Source of the DNA: a virus
Virus record (IMG/VR): IMGVR_UViG_3300042922_000373
Coordinates: 1-52,492 of that record
DNA length: 52,492 nucleotides
Direction: 5' to 3' (one strand)
The notes under the pieces were generated by a model that was given only the letters and a program-made list of their open reading frames with translations, did no database searches and was not told where the DNA came from. The position numbers and the translations under genes are program-made. This document shows positions 7,359 to 16,314 of the stretch, in pieces; the first letter of the stretch is position 1; the number at the start of each line of letters is the position of its first letter.

Positions 7359-7587
7359 TGCCTTCTTTCTCGAGATCCTCGGTAGAAGAGGCTGGGGCGG
7401 TGATGCCGATACCGGTCAGATCTGCGTGATGCAAGAACTTCCCGATGATGGCACCCTCGTCGGGTCCCAGAACGATCGTTGTCGGTTTGTGGCCCTCGTT
7501 GCTGACCACTCTGGCTTCGCCGACCCCGGGGCCCTCCTTGAGGTACACCGGCACGATCTTCACCGAAACCTGCTTCTTACCATGCAT
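7345..7587 (-). CDS. hypothetical protein (80 aa)
   Basis: A small basic-then-acidic protein starting at ATG 7587 with AAGGAGACAAG upstream. It contains a short beta-rich region (QVSVKIVPVYLKEG; ARVVSNEG) and an acidic C-terminal tail (STEDLEKEGND). No known motif. It sits between a coiled-coil protein and the genes leading to the SSB-like protein. Confidence 0.7.
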   Translation of the reverse strand: MHGKKQVSVKIVPVYLKEGPGVGEARVVSNEGHKPTTIVLGPDEGAIIGKFLHHADLTGIGITAPASSTEDLEKEGNDGS

Positions 7588-7602
7588 CTTGTCTCCTTTG
7601 TC

Positions 7603-8046
7603 TTAGGCTTTTGCCTCCTCCGTCTCCTTCGGAGCTTCGATCCGCTGCCGGGTTTCGGCGAAGGGGTCGGACGGGTCATTCTTGAAGTCCACCCAGAGCT
7701 CCGTGACCGGGGCCGAGGGGGTGTACTCGTTGATGAGGTCCTGGCCGAAACTCGGAAGCAGAACGCGCTCCAACACGCGATCCTTCTCCCGGAGCTTCTG
7801 TGCCCTCTTCGTGTAGCGGTGACCACGAGACCGCTCGCGCTGTGCTCTGCGCAAGTGTTCCGTCTCGTAACGGTTTGCGTTGAGTGCGACGCCGATCAGG
7901 TAGTCCTCCCCAGAGCTCTCTGCGATCCGATCCAGAAGGATCGTGCATTCCTCTCGGTAGTTCCGCCACTCGGCGAGGTACTCATCCGACTTCCTGTAGT
8001 GCTCCTCGGCACGAGCCTCGAGCGCGGGGATGTCCAGCTTGTTCAC
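7603..8046 (-). CDS. coiled-coil protein of unknown function (147 aa)
   Basis: Highly helical and charged (ALEARAEEHYRKSDEYLAEWRNYREE; RRAQRERSRGHRYTKRAQKLREKDRVLERV), consistent with a coiled coil across most of the first 100 residues, then a loop and an acidic end. GTG at 8046 is preceded by GAGGAACTATATAA. It follows the large polymerase fusion gene by 29 nt and may be an accessory replication factor, but there is no direct evidence. Confidence 0.7.
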   Translation of the reverse strand: MNKLDIPALEARAEEHYRKSDEYLAEWRNYREECTILLDRIAESSGEDYLIGVALNANRYETEHLRRAQRERSRGHRYTKRAQKLREKDRVLERVLLPSFGQDLINEYTPSAPVTELWVDFKNDPSDPFAETRQRIEAPKETEEAKA

Positions 8047-8075
8047 TTATATAGTTCCTCTTGTTCGGGGATGGA

Positions 8076-11000
8076 TTAACTGGCGAACGCCTCGAAATCA
8101 CCGTACTGGCTGATCTTATCGATGGCCTTATCGACGAGCTTCTGGTAGTAGCTCTTGTCGACGTCTTTCTCCTTGCCGAGCTCCTTGATGGACTCCGACT
8201 CCAACCAATGGTAACCGGTGGTGCCCGTCACAGCAGCGAACTTGCCCGGTCCTGACTCCCGCATGAGGAGTCCACCACCCTTTACCACGGGAGTGAACAG
8301 ACCGGTCTTGCCGACGAACACCTTGGTGTCGTCATTACCCAGTGCCATCGGCGTGTCCTCGACACCCTCGAAGTCGAGCCAGAGGGGTGTGCGAGCACTC
8401 TTTGCCTCACACATATCCTTGAACTGGATCGCCTCCTTTGTGAAGAGCGTCTTCTTGACGAACGGGTGAGCGAACTGTGCCCCCGTTGCCGACCACGTTC
8501 CGATGAGCTTCGGCTTCGTGGCGTGCCAGCCGTACTTCGCGATGTAGACCGCGTCGTTGACCAAACACATCTTCTCGTAGGTGGCCTCGTGCACGAACTT
8601 GTACCCGAATGCGGCACCATATTCCATGACGAACTGGATGATCTCCGGAGATGCGTCCGGGATCTTGATGGAGTCCGTCTTGACATGCACTACCGGGAAT
8701 CCACGCGCCTCAACCTCGTACATCAGGTCGAGCATGAACAGCGCACCGATCTTGGCGACGATGTTGTCGATGTTGCGCGGGTCACGGAAGACATTGTCGA
8801 AGGATGCTGCCGTCAGACCGTAGACGATGTTGATCACGATCTTCAGAGCGTAGGAAAGCGCCTCAGCGATCTCCTCATCCGTCAGGAACTCGGCCAGCTT
8901 GCCGCCAAACATCTTCCGAGCATCGTCGAACCGCTTCTCCTTGATAGCCACACGAGCGGCCTTGAGGGTAGAGAAGTTCTCTGTGTACTCGCCGAACATG
9001 TCCATGATCTCGATCGACGTGGGATGCATCGACTCGATATCCAGCAGGACCACGTTCTCCCACATGCCTGGCTTGGCACGCACGAGTCCGCCTTCACCGA
9101 TTTCCTCGCCGCGGTATCGAGACACCATGGCTTTCTTCTCGGGGTCGTAGGCGTAGGTGTAGCCCTCGAACCTCTCAGAGAGATCCGGGATGTTGAACTG
9201 CGACTGCGGAGCACGGTTCGATCCGAAGATGATCCGAGCCGCGTGCTGCTGGGTACTCGAGTTGACCGAGAGTCCAGACAGTTCCGCAATGATCTGCCGT
9301 GCGATGAAGTCTCCCTTGAGGTGCAGGAAGACCACGTCCGTGGCGTTGGTATCGTCGATGCAGTACTCGACGACCTTCGCCCAGAGCTCCTTCGGAACCG
9401 GCTGGTCCCAGGGAAGTCCCAGTTCGTTGTGCTTGATCTCGAGCTCGATCTCCCACTTCTTCAGCGTCTGCTTCTTAGACGCGAAGTCGAAGATATCCGT
9501 GTACGAGAGGTTGTAGGCCTCACGGAACTTGGCATTGGGCGAGTTGTTGATCAGGGCCTGGCTGAGCTTGTAGAGCTCCTCGATCGTCCATCCGAGAGCG
9601 GCGGCGTAGATGATGTGGTTGTCGTAGCCACGGTTGTTGAAGCCGATGAGCTTGAGCGACAGAAGTGCTTCCACCTCTTGCGCCGACGGGTTGACCATCG
9701 CCGTCACCTGCTCCGACCCACTGTACTTCCAGCAGATCACGAACAGGTTGGGGAAGACCTCCACATCGAAAATAACCGGCTTCTCCTCATCGGGGAGGTT
9801 CGGCCGACCTTCTTCGTCACGGTCTTCGCTCTTGAACTTCATCGTCTGCATCAAGATGAGACACGCGTCCTTCTGGTGCGTGCTCTTCAGTGCAAACTGC
9901 ATGACCTTACCGCGCATATCCGTTACGTCATACTCGACACCCGAGTTGTAGGCCTCGAGGAGAACGTGGTGGATGAAGTCCATGTTCGGCTTGGTTGCGT
10001 CGTGCACTTCCTTACGCAGTGCTTTGGCGATGGTCCGGCGAAGGCTCTGCTCCGTGACTACTATGTTTGGATCGATCACTGTCTTCTCTTTGAGCTTCAG
10101 GCCACTGCTGATTGTGGCGACGGGTGTGTTGTTACAGCGGGAAAGTCTCCTTCTAAGGCTAGTGTCACCGGTGTAGACTTTAACCTCGACTCCAACATCA
10201 TGGAGACGGCTAAGCTCTTCAACGGCTCCGTCATAATTGTAATGGAGATGCACCCCATTACCGCTTTTACTGTACTCCGCGTAGGTTGGGGGCCAGTTTG
10301 CCGCGGCCTGTAGGGAACGCTCCAGGGATTTGTTTCCATCGTCATCCGTAATGTCAAAGTCAATGACGATGTGATTCGCCGGGACCTTGACGTAGTGCTC
10401 CTTCGCAGTGTCCAAGTCGGACAACACGGTGCTGACGACTTGATCGGGGCGGGGAGTGAACTCCTTACCCGTCACACGGTCGGTTCTTGGCGCAGACGAC
10501 CAGTACTTATTGGGCTGGCTCTCACCCAGCTTGTTGATCCTGGAATACTGCGCCGGAGCGGATGCGAACAGCTTGTCGAAGAGCGATTCCGTTTCGGTGA
10601 GCTCGAGAGTGAATCCGCCGGCGTTGACCTGCGTCACATTCTCGGGCACTGGCTTCTTGTACTTCGTCGCGTTGAAACCCGAGTACCAGTTACGGACTCT
10701 GGCGTCATTGACGACTGCTCGCTCCTCCCAGTTATCGAAGTAGTTCTTCAGTTCTTCACGGAACTTGTGGTAGGGCATGTCCCACTTGGTGCGGGTGAAG
10801 TCCAGCCACTCCTTCCAAAGCTCCCAAGCCTGCTTCAGGGTTGCCCCGTCCTGCTGCTCGAAAATATCGAAGTGGTACTCCACGTAGTTGAAGAACACGT
10901 CGGTCTGCATCATCATGTCGATGGGGACGTAGCTGTTGTAGTAGTCCTTCCCCATCTCCTGGAAGACCTGCAGACAGTGATGTGCGAGAGCTCCCAACTC

Positions 11001-11942
11001 GAAGCGGACCTGCTTGACCAGCTTCTCGTACTTACGGGCGGTGTGGAGATTACCCGTGGGTCGCACATCGAGAATACGTCGAACCAGACCCGACTTGGCA
11101 TCGGTGATACGAACCGGCTTGTTCGTACCTACGAAGGTCATAGCCACGGGCCTGATCTCGTACTGGCTCTTATGCTTCTCGTTGATGATGATCTTGTCGT
11201 GGGAGATCAGCTTGTTCAGCTTGCTGTTGTCGACGACCTTGCTCAGGTCACCATCCTGATCGATGGCAACGAGGCTGTTGTCCTTGAACTTAGCCAACGC
11301 GAACTGGTTGTTAGCGCTGACGATGTCCGCCACCTCGAAGGTCGTTGTGTAACCCTCGAAGAGGTCCTCGATAATATCGAGAATCGTCGACTTTCCCTCA
11401 CCAGGCTTACCGAAGAACACTAGGCCCTTGTGGATATACCTGGACTCGCCGGAGATGATCGCGCCGATTGCCCATTCGAACTTCGCCCGCTCCTCCGGGG
11501 AATACAGCAGGTCCACGAGTTCTTCGTAGGCGCTGATGTCCCCCGGAGCGAGAGAATATGGAAGCCGGTGAGTGGCCCGGTCCTCCTTCTTGACTTCCGT
11601 GTTGGCGAACACAACCTTTTGATCGAGATCCTCGGGTGTGTCAGGAAGTGTGGTGCAGAAGAGACGGAACTGCTGCCAGGTATTGCTACCGAAGCTACGC
11701 AGATACCGCCGGTTTACTTCTACGGCGAGGGTTTGCAACTGGTAGTCACGAATATCCTTGTCGATCAGTCGAGCTACGTCGAGCTCATTCGTCGACCACA
11801 GACCCTTCGCTTCGTCCCAAACTGCGTAGAACTTCCCTCCTCGGATCATCAGATCCTTTGATGTGTCGACCTGGTAGTCGGGGAATACGTCTAGTACGCC
11901 CTTCCTATGGCCTTCCTTCTCGCGAATCTGATAGAAATCCAC
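8076..11942 (-). CDS. fused SF3 helicase - AEP primase - family B DNA polymerase
   Basis: A 1288-aa protein that appears to join three replication enzymes. Residues about 150-310 form a D5/SF3-type helicase: Walker A GKPGEGKS (178-185), a Walker B-like VAIDQDGD (225-232) and sensor region FVGTNKP (270-276). Residues about 500-640 look like an archaeo-eukaryotic primase, with DFD (528-530) and the SGNGVHLHY block (560-568). Residues about 720-1200 are a family B polymerase. Exonuclease motifs are FDVEVFP (725-731), FNNRGYD (768-774) and YCIDDTNATD (860-869). Polymerase motifs are A, DIESMHPTSI (968-977); B, KIVINIVYG (1034-1042); and C, KTDS (1088-1091). The GTG start at 11942 follows GGAGGGAGG. 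Helicase before primase reverses the usual order. Confidence 0.88.
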   Translation of the reverse strand: MDFYQIREKEGHRKGVLDVFPDYQVDTSKDLMIRGGKFYAVWDEAKGLWSTNELDVARLIDKDIRDYQLQTLAVEVNRRYLRSFGSNTWQQFRLFCTTLPDTPEDLDQKVVFANTEVKKEDRATHRLPYSLAPGDISAYEELVDLLYSPEERAKFEWAIGAIISGESRYIHKGLVFFGKPGEGKSTILDIIEDLFEGYTTTFEVADIVSANNQFALAKFKDNSLVAIDQDGDLSKVVDNSKLNKLISHDKIIINEKHKSQYEIRPVAMTFVGTNKPVRITDAKSGLVRRILDVRPTGNLHTARKYEKLVKQVRFELGALAHHCLQVFQEMGKDYYNSYVPIDMMMQTDVFFNYVEYHFDIFEQQDGATLKQAWELWKEWLDFTRTKWDMPYHKFREELKNYFDNWEERAVVNDARVRNWYSGFNATKYKKPVPENVTQVNAGGFTLELTETESLFDKLFASAPAQYSRINKLGESQPNKYWSSAPRTDRVTGKEFTPRPDQVVSTVLSDLDTAKEHYVKVPANHIVIDFDITDDDGNKSLERSLQAAANWPPTYAEYSKSGNGVHLHYNYDGAVEELSRLHDVGVEVKVYTGDTSLRRRLSRCNNTPVATISSGLKLKEKTVIDPNIVVTEQSLRRTIAKALRKEVHDATKPNMDFIHHVLLEAYNSGVEYDVTDMRGKVMQFALKSTHQKDACLILMQTMKFKSEDRDEEGRPNLPDEEKPVIFDVEVFPNLFVICWKYSGSEQVTAMVNPSAQEVEALLSLKLIGFNNRGYDNHIIYAAALGWTIEELYKLSQALINNSPNAKFREAYNLSYTDIFDFASKKQTLKKWEIELEIKHNELGLPWDQPVPKELWAKVVEYCIDDTNATDVVFLHLKGDFIARQIIAELSGLSVNSSTQQHAARIIFGSNRAPQSQFNIPDLSERFEGYTYAYDPEKKAMVSRYRGEEIGEGGLVRAKPGMWENVVLLDIESMHPTSIEIMDMFGEYTENFSTLKAARVAIKEKRFDDARKMFGGKLAEFLTDEEIAEALSYALKIVINIVYGLTAASFDNVFRDPRNIDNIVAKIGALFMLDLMYEVEARGFPVVHVKTDSIKIPDASPEIIQFVMEYGAAFGYKFVHEATYEKMCLVNDAVYIAKYGWHATKPKLIGTWSATGAQFAHPFVKKTLFTKEAIQFKDMCEAKSARTPLWLDFEGVEDTPMALGNDDTKVFVGKTGLFTPVVKGGGLLMRESGPGKFAAVTGTTGYHWLESESIKELGKEKDVDKSYYQKLVDKAIDKISQYGDFEAFAS

Positions 11943-11963
11943 TTAACCTCCCTCCTCGGGGTG

Positions 11964-12521
11964 TTACACTCTTGGGCCATTGTTGACACGCAGTCCCTCG
12001 AGCAAATATGCCTCTTTCTGATACCAAATCTCAACACGACGCTGGTCACGATCTGCATCCCGCAAGGGGAACAGACCACCAACACCGTCTGGACCGTACG
12101 CCCGATCAAGGACCCGTTCAATTACATCGTCGATATCGTCCGCGATTGTGGCGTTGTACACGTTGTCTGAGTAACGCTGTAGCTCCAGATTCTCCATGAG
12201 TTTCCAGAACCAGTCACCCGTCTCACCGTATGACTCGAACGCTAGGTGCGCTGACAGCGCGATAAGCATCTCGAGGAGGGAGCAATCCAGATCCATCCAC
12301 CCGGGATCGATTCCTTCATGCCCCCACCTCTCGACGAACTCATCGCGCAGGCAGATCCCGTCTTCGGCTCGGTTGACGTCACGACGGACGACCACCCGGA
12401 ACCTCTTGACGTACAACTGCCTTGCTAGCGACCAATAGTTACGACGGCGGTTCTTCTGATTGACCGAACCTATGAGGCTGTACAACCACTCGAAGTACCG
12501 GTCGTCAGCCGTACCGTCCAT
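11964..12521 (-). CDS. hypothetical protein upstream of the polymerase (185 aa)
   Basis: A soluble protein rich in Trp, Arg and Asp (DWFWKLMENLELQRYSDNV). Proteins with a similar central helix occur in many actinobacterial phages, without known function. Start ATG 12521 has AAGGAGGGTTA upstream and touches the stop of the preceding gene. The gene ends 21 nt before the polymerase fusion start, so the two are probably cotranscribed. Confidence 0.75.
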   Translation of the reverse strand: MDGTADDRYFEWLYSLIGSVNQKNRRRNYWSLARQLYVKRFRVVVRRDVNRAEDGICLRDEFVERWGHEGIDPGWMDLDCSLLEMLIALSAHLAFESYGETGDWFWKLMENLELQRYSDNVYNATIADDIDDVIERVLDRAYGPDGVGGLFPLRDADRDQRRVEIWYQKEAYLLEGLRVNNGPRV

Positions 12522-13387
12522 TAACCCTCCTTGTTTGCCTTACGCTTGACGCGCCGCTGGCGCTCGAATCCATCATCTTCGTCGGGGTCCAGGTTCAGAC
12601 CACGGGATGCTGCGTACCCCTCCTCGATCCGAATGACCTCGAAGGCGAGTCCCAGCTTCTCGTTGCGGATGTAGACGATGTCCTCATCCTCGGACAGGTG
12701 CCCGAATCGCAGGTTCTCGAGCGTTCCGATGAGCTCCTCCGGGTGGAGAACGATCTCTTCCTTGCTGTTGAGAAGCGTGTTGTCACCGACGAACCACTTG
12801 ATTGTCGGCTGGTCGTACGCGTCGTACGGCTCATCCGGCGCAGCCCACTCGTGGATCGAGACGATGTACGGGCGCTTGGGATCCCGTGGCTCACCGTCCG
12901 GACCTTCCGGGATTGCCTGGTCAAAGAGCGAGTGCTCCTTTACCCGGGACTTCTTGCTGGTCTTCGCCTCGACGTGGATATCCACCGCGGTCTCGAGATC
13001 GACACCCTCATCCTCGGCGACACCGATGATGTGCTGTGCTCCCTCGTATCCCTGGTCGGCGATCCGCTTGGCGAGCTTACGGAGCTCCGCCTGACGTTCC
13101 TGCTCGGGCTTGTTGAACTCCGGGTTGAACTCGTCGAAGTCCTCACCCTCGTAGTCGTTGTTCGCCTGCAGATCGGTTTCGTCGATGTTGACCAGGTTCT
13201 CGGGGTCGGCGAGTTCGCCTTCCTTACGGACGATGCGGTAGTGCTCCTTGACGGAAGCCACCTGTTCGTCCGCGATTGCCTGCCAGTTCTTGCTCACCAC
13301 ACTCCGCGTGATGAAGAAGGTGACGACACTACCCACTAGTGCGCCACCCCCGAATGCTGCAAGCAGCTTCGGATCGATAAGGTTCAT
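12521..13387 (-). CDS. membrane-anchored acidic protein (288 aa)
   Basis: One N-terminal membrane segment (LLAAFGGGALVGSVVTFFITRSVV, residues 8-31) is followed by a long hydrophilic region very rich in Asp/Glu and then a folded domain (PYIVSIHEWAAPDEPYDAYDQPTIKWFVGDN ... EVIRIEEGY) and a basic tail. The order suggests a membrane tether with the bulk in the cytoplasm. ATG 13387 has AAGGAGAAACAG upstream. I do not recognise a catalytic motif. Similar tethered proteins are common in actinophage early regions. Confidence 0.75.
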   Translation of the reverse strand: MNLIDPKLLAAFGGGALVGSVVTFFITRSVVSKNWQAIADEQVASVKEHYRIVRKEGELADPENLVNIDETDLQANNDYEGEDFDEFNPEFNKPEQERQAELRKLAKRIADQGYEGAQHIIGVAEDEGVDLETAVDIHVEAKTSKKSRVKEHSLFDQAIPEGPDGEPRDPKRPYIVSIHEWAAPDEPYDAYDQPTIKWFVGDNTLLNSKEEIVLHPEELIGTLENLRFGHLSEDEDIVYIRNEKLGLAFEVIRIEEGYAASRGLNLDPDEDDGFERQRRVKRKANKEG

Positions 13388-13400
13388 CTGTTTCTCCTTT

Positions 13401-13655
13401 TTAGGACCGCGCCATTTCCTTGGGCGCGAACATGTTGTGCCATTTGAGTAGTTCGTTGTTCGGCCGAATCGAAGGCCATACCTCTGAGAATGCCCGAGCG
13501 TTGGCTTGCGCGTCCGGACGATTCAAGAGATATTCTCGTACCCGCTCCCGGGGGGTGCCCAGATCATCCGCTATGAACGATGTGGTCACCCCCTCAGAGA
13601 CAAGGAATTCGATGCGATCGATCTGTTCCTCAGTGAACTTGTGCGGCCTTCTCAC
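13401..13655 (-). CDS. helix-turn-helix DNA-binding protein (84 aa)
   Basis: The N-terminal half reads as a simple helix-turn-helix (FTEEQIDRIEFLVSEGVTTSFIADDLGTPRERVREYLL), like the DNA-binding heads of resolvases and small phage regulators. The C-terminal half (SIRPNNELLKWHNMFAP) is helical. Start GTG 13655 overlaps the stop of the preceding gene. It could regulate phage promoters, but no target is evident. Confidence 0.7.
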   Translation of the reverse strand: MRRPHKFTEEQIDRIEFLVSEGVTTSFIADDLGTPRERVREYLLNRPDAQANARAFSEVWPSIRPNNELLKWHNMFAPKEMARS

Positions 13656-13900
13656 GACCGCTGAGCACGCCGGTTCGTGCGCTTCGGGTTGGGCGACACG
13701 CGACCCTTGGGGCCCTCCGAGAGCGTCTCCCGAAGAGCCTTCAGGCCCTCGTTGTCCTTGAGTGGACGATCCGTCAGGTGCTCCGGACGCTTGCCGTAGA
13801 CCATCTTCTTCGAAGAGGAGACGGGTACGTCAGTCGTGATCGGAGCCGGCGTCAGTCGCTTGACGCTTGCTGCTACCTGGCTGGGGGATGGAGCGTTCAC
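13652..13900 (-). CDS. basic protein of unknown function (82 aa)
   Basis: Pro/Ser/Lys-rich and probably disordered, with a highly basic C-terminus (KGRVSPNPKRTNRRAQRS). Start GTG 13900 has only a weak purine-rich site (GACAGAAA). It overlaps the putative 46-aa gene upstream by 71 nt, so one of the two starts may be wrong. Function unknown; the basic tail could bind nucleic acid. Confidence 0.6.
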   Translation of the reverse strand: MNAPSPSQVAASVKRLTPAPITTDVPVSSSKKMVYGKRPEHLTDRPLKDNEGLKALRETLSEGPKGRVSPNPKRTNRRAQRS

Positions 13901-13970
13901 TTTCTGTCTGCTTTCTCTTGGTGTTCTTGATCTTGTGGACGATCTTGCGCTGGCGGCTCTTAGCTGTCAC
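13830..13970 (-). CDS. very small basic protein (46 aa), uncertain
   Basis: From GTG 13970 (MTAKSRQRKIVHKIKNTKRK) this frame covers the otherwise empty gap between the membrane protein and the next gene, then overlaps the latter by 71 nt. The first 26 residues are strongly basic and look like a nucleic-acid-binding peptide. The rest may be a chance open frame. The ribosome binding site is modest. Confidence 0.4.
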   Translation of the reverse strand: MTAKSRQRKIVHKIKNTKRKQTESERSIPQPGSSKRQATDAGSDHD

Positions 13971-14910
13971 CCTTGGTGATCCCCTCGAAGGAGGTCTGTC
14001 GCTGGCCGATACCGATGAAGTCCTGGATGAACCCATCGATGTTGAAGTCGAGGATGACGTGCGGCTCGTAGCCGTTGACGAAATCCCGTGCCGCGGGGCT
14101 CTCCAGGTCGAAGATGCCGAAGTCGACGTAGTCGTCTCCACCCGCACCGAGAACCCAGCCGGTCACAGCGCCATCCGGCGTCTCCGGGAGTCCCAGAGCG
14201 TCATAGACGTCGTTCAGTACGAGCCACCCCTTCGAGTGGAGGCGCTCCGTGGCGAACTTCTGCTGACCGAGCAGGAACGTCAGGTTGCCCTCACGCCAGT
14301 GCTTGTTGAAGTTCACGTTGCTCTCGTCGAAGATCTTCGCGTACTTCGAGTAGCGGTTCGGGTCGGACTTCTTGATGACCCGCTCCTCCCCCGTCTCGAA
14401 GTCGATGACCGTCTCCTCACGCAGACCGAGACGGTAGTCCCGATCCTTGTCAGCACCCTGGTCGTCGATGACGTTCTGGCGGTAGTTGTCGTACTGCGAC
14501 TTGATGACGTTGTACGCCGCGACAGCAGCCACGTTCCGCTTCTTGAGCGTCCAGGACGCACCCACGAGGCAGGCCAGCGAAGTGCCGAGCACCAGTCCAC
14601 CGGGGACGTAGAGCTTGAACACATCGACAGCGCGCTTGGTGTAGATGCGCGTCAGGTCGATCTTGTACTGCTCCTCGCTGTACTCCCCGAGCTTCTTGAG
14701 CTCCTTGGCGGCGTCGATCTCCTCCTCGTGCTTGTCGAGAACGGGCTCGAGCTTGAGCGTTGCACGGGCGATCATCACCGCAGCCGTGATCACGCCGGCG
14801 ACACCCACGACCGTGAGCACCTCCGGACTGTACTTCTTGCCCAGGAGGAGTGCCCTCCCGAACTTCTGACCTGCCACGAGCTTCGCGGCGTCCAGGTTGA
14901 ACAGAGTCAT
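13960..14910 (-). CDS. two-segment membrane protein, DUF6353-like (316 aa)
   Basis: Two membrane segments are visible (VLTVVGVAGVITAAVMIARATL, about 31-52; LYVPGGLVLGTSLACLVGASW, about 99-120), separated by a charged helical stretch. They are followed by a long soluble domain ending in strand-rich sequence (DYVDFGIFDLESPAARDFVNGYEPHVILDFNIDGFIQDF). It shares layout with the protein at 19321-20118, so the phage carries two paralogues. From recall the family resembles DUF6353, which is phage-specific and of unknown role. Start ATG 14910 has CAAGGAGAACTAAG upstream. Confidence 0.8.
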   Translation of the reverse strand: MTLFNLDAAKLVAGQKFGRALLLGKKYSPEVLTVVGVAGVITAAVMIARATLKLEPVLDKHEEEIDAAKELKKLGEYSEEQYKIDLTRIYTKRAVDVFKLYVPGGLVLGTSLACLVGASWTLKKRNVAAVAAYNVIKSQYDNYRQNVIDDQGADKDRDYRLGLREETVIDFETGEERVIKKSDPNRYSKYAKIFDESNVNFNKHWREGNLTFLLGQQKFATERLHSKGWLVLNDVYDALGLPETPDGAVTGWVLGAGGDDYVDFGIFDLESPAARDFVNGYEPHVILDFNIDGFIQDFIGIGQRQTSFEGITKGDS

Positions 14911-14913
14911 TTC

Positions 14914-15117
14914 TTAGTTCTCCTTGTTGATGCGATACACACAACGCATGGGGAATCCGTGGAACGGACCCTTGATCGTCTCTACTACTGTGTGGGTATC
15001 AGGGTTGATGTCTTTATGACAGCCTGCGCATTGTTGCATCGGCTTGGTGTTCTTCTCGAGGATCTTGTCGACCCGTTCGCGCCTTTGTTCTTGGGTCTCA
15101 CCCTCGATCCAGGCCAC
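14914..15117 (-). CDS. small CxxC/H protein (67 aa)
   Basis: Contains CAGCHKD (residues 30-36) and a later single Cys (MRCVYRI), so it could bind zinc with the help of nearby histidines. The N-terminal third is a charged helix. GTG 15117 follows AAGGAGCGCTA and overlaps the stop of the preceding gene. It is one of several tiny Cys-rich proteins encoded in this half of the window. Function unknown. Confidence 0.7.
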   Translation of the reverse strand: MAWIEGETQEQRRERVDKILEKNTKPMQQCAGCHKDINPDTHTVVETIKGPFHGFPMRCVYRINKEN

Positions 15118-15386
15118 TAGCGCTCCTTGATTCCTCGTTTGATGTCACGCGGAAATATCTCGAGGTGGTAACCCGCGAGATCCACAGCGACAGGAGGCAA
15201 GCCCTCGATCGCGATGGTGACCGTACGAGACTTGGCGACGTAACGGTACGACACCAGCTTTCCGACATACTTGAGAAGCGTGTCGGTCTTGATCGTGCCG
15301 TCACCCTTCTTCTCGAAGATCTGAACGGTCAGCACCTCGCCGATGTTATCCGGCTTGAGCATCAGTTGTGCGTTGTCGTCGGTCAT
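15117..15386 (-). CDS. hypothetical protein (89 aa)
   Basis: Short strand-rich protein (VLTVQIFEKKGDGTIKTD; VSYRYVAKSRTVTIAIEGLPPVAVDL) suggestive of a small beta-barrel or SH3-like fold, ending in a basic tail. ATG 15386 is preceded by GGAAGCTGGAAGG and overlaps the preceding gene by 4 nt. No homologue recognised. Confidence 0.7.
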   Translation of the reverse strand: MTDDNAQLMLKPDNIGEVLTVQIFEKKGDGTIKTDTLLKYVGKLVSYRYVAKSRTVTIAIEGLPPVAVDLAGYHLEIFPRDIKRGIKER

Positions 15387-15610
15387 CCTTCCAGCTTCCT
15401 CCAGACGAAATAAGTGGACTTGCGGCGGTCGTCGTGCTTGATCTCGAACACACGGTCCGGATTCTCGCTGATGACCTTGTTGAGGATCGTCTGCAGTTCC
15501 GTGAATCCGTCGCTCGACATTGCATCGATATCGGAGTCTTTCAACTCCCGTGAACCACTGGGGTTGTCCCGAAGCTCCTGAGACAACCCCGCGTACAGCT
15601 TCTTCCCCAT
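15383..15610 (-). CDS. hypothetical protein (75 aa)
   Basis: A small soluble protein with a central helix (SSDGFTELQTILNKVISENPD) and a C-terminal strand (RVFEIKHDDRRKSTYFVWRKL). ATG 15610 has AGGAGAAATC upstream. Position in an unbroken run of overlapping genes implies a shared transcript. Function unknown. Confidence 0.7.
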   Translation of the reverse strand: MGKKLYAGLSQELRDNPSGSRELKDSDIDAMSSDGFTELQTILNKVISENPDRVFEIKHDDRRKSTYFVWRKLEG

Positions 15611-15618
15611 GATTTCTC

Positions 15619-16314
15619 CTAGTCGAGTCGAATGGTGGGCGGAAGATCCAGCAGGTACTGGTCGGAACGAAGGCGCTTCACCTCAGCGTCGCGCAGATCG
15701 TTCCAGCCCCAGCTACGACCCACGTAGTCACGGCCGTCGACGTCCGCTCCTACCATGTCGTACAGATCGGCAACGGTCACGTCACCGTACTCAGCGATGT
15801 GCTCCCGCAGAGCGTCGAGAGCTTCCTCGGCATCGCCACGGGTCTCGAGGATGACGTCCTCATACCCACGACTGCTCCGAGCCCGATCGCGAACCGTTCG
15901 ACGGTCATCACGGTCGTCATCGAAGTTCCGCCCTGAGTAGCGGTTCCTGTAGTTCGTCCGGTTGTTGACTCCGGAGAACGAGGACCCACCACTGTTGCGT
16001 CGCGCACCCTTCGACGGACCACTGCTGGTGCCGAAGATCGCGCGCTCGATGATCTCCTTGCCGGCGTCGACGATGAGGTCCTTGACTGTCGGCAGAATCA
16101 CGTCGAACAGGACGTACTCGCCCACCGTCTGTGCATCGTCGCCCTTGAAGGACTGCGCGATACGACGACCGAGAGGCACCCGTGTGGACACCTCACCCTT
16201 GATCACCTTCTTGGCTCGAGGCCGCTCGGGTTCCGCAGGCTGTCGACGAGCCGCGTCCTTCTGAGCGTGGCTGTTGCTGGGGTACCGCTTCTCGACTGGG
16301 TTTTCTTCGGGCAT
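15619..16314 (-). CDS. basic, partly disordered protein (231 aa)
   Basis: The first 40 residues and the middle (about 95-145: GGSSFSGVNNRTNYRNRYSGRN) are low-complexity and rich in Arg, Asn, Ser and Asp. Between them is a short hydrophobic/helical segment (VGEYVLFDVILPTVKDLIVDAGKEIIERAIFG). The C-terminal 90 residues look folded (DAEEALDALREHIAEYGDVTVADLYDMVGADV). A similar plan is found in other actinophages without assigned function. ATG 16314 overlaps the stop of the upstream small gene. Confidence 0.7.
   Translation of the reverse strand: MPEENPVEKRYPSNSHAQKDAARRQPAEPERPRAKKVIKGEVSTRVPLGRRIAQSFKGDDAQTVGEYVLFDVILPTVKDLIVDAGKEIIERAIFGTSSGPSKGARRNSGGSSFSGVNNRTNYRNRYSGRNFDDDRDDRRTVRDRARSSRGYEDVILETRGDAEEALDALREHIAEYGDVTVADLYDMVGADVDGRDYVGRSWGWNDLRDAEVKRLRSDQYLLDLPPTIRLD

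Noticed and set aside
8466-10313. 615-codon open frame on the plus strand
   Set aside because: Antisense to the polymerase domain, where all family B motifs are clear on the minus strand. No ribosome binding site and unnatural composition.
10371-11423. 350-codon open frame on the plus strand
   Set aside because: Antisense to the helicase and primase domains; rich in Val, Leu, Asp and Glu, as expected for a shadow frame.
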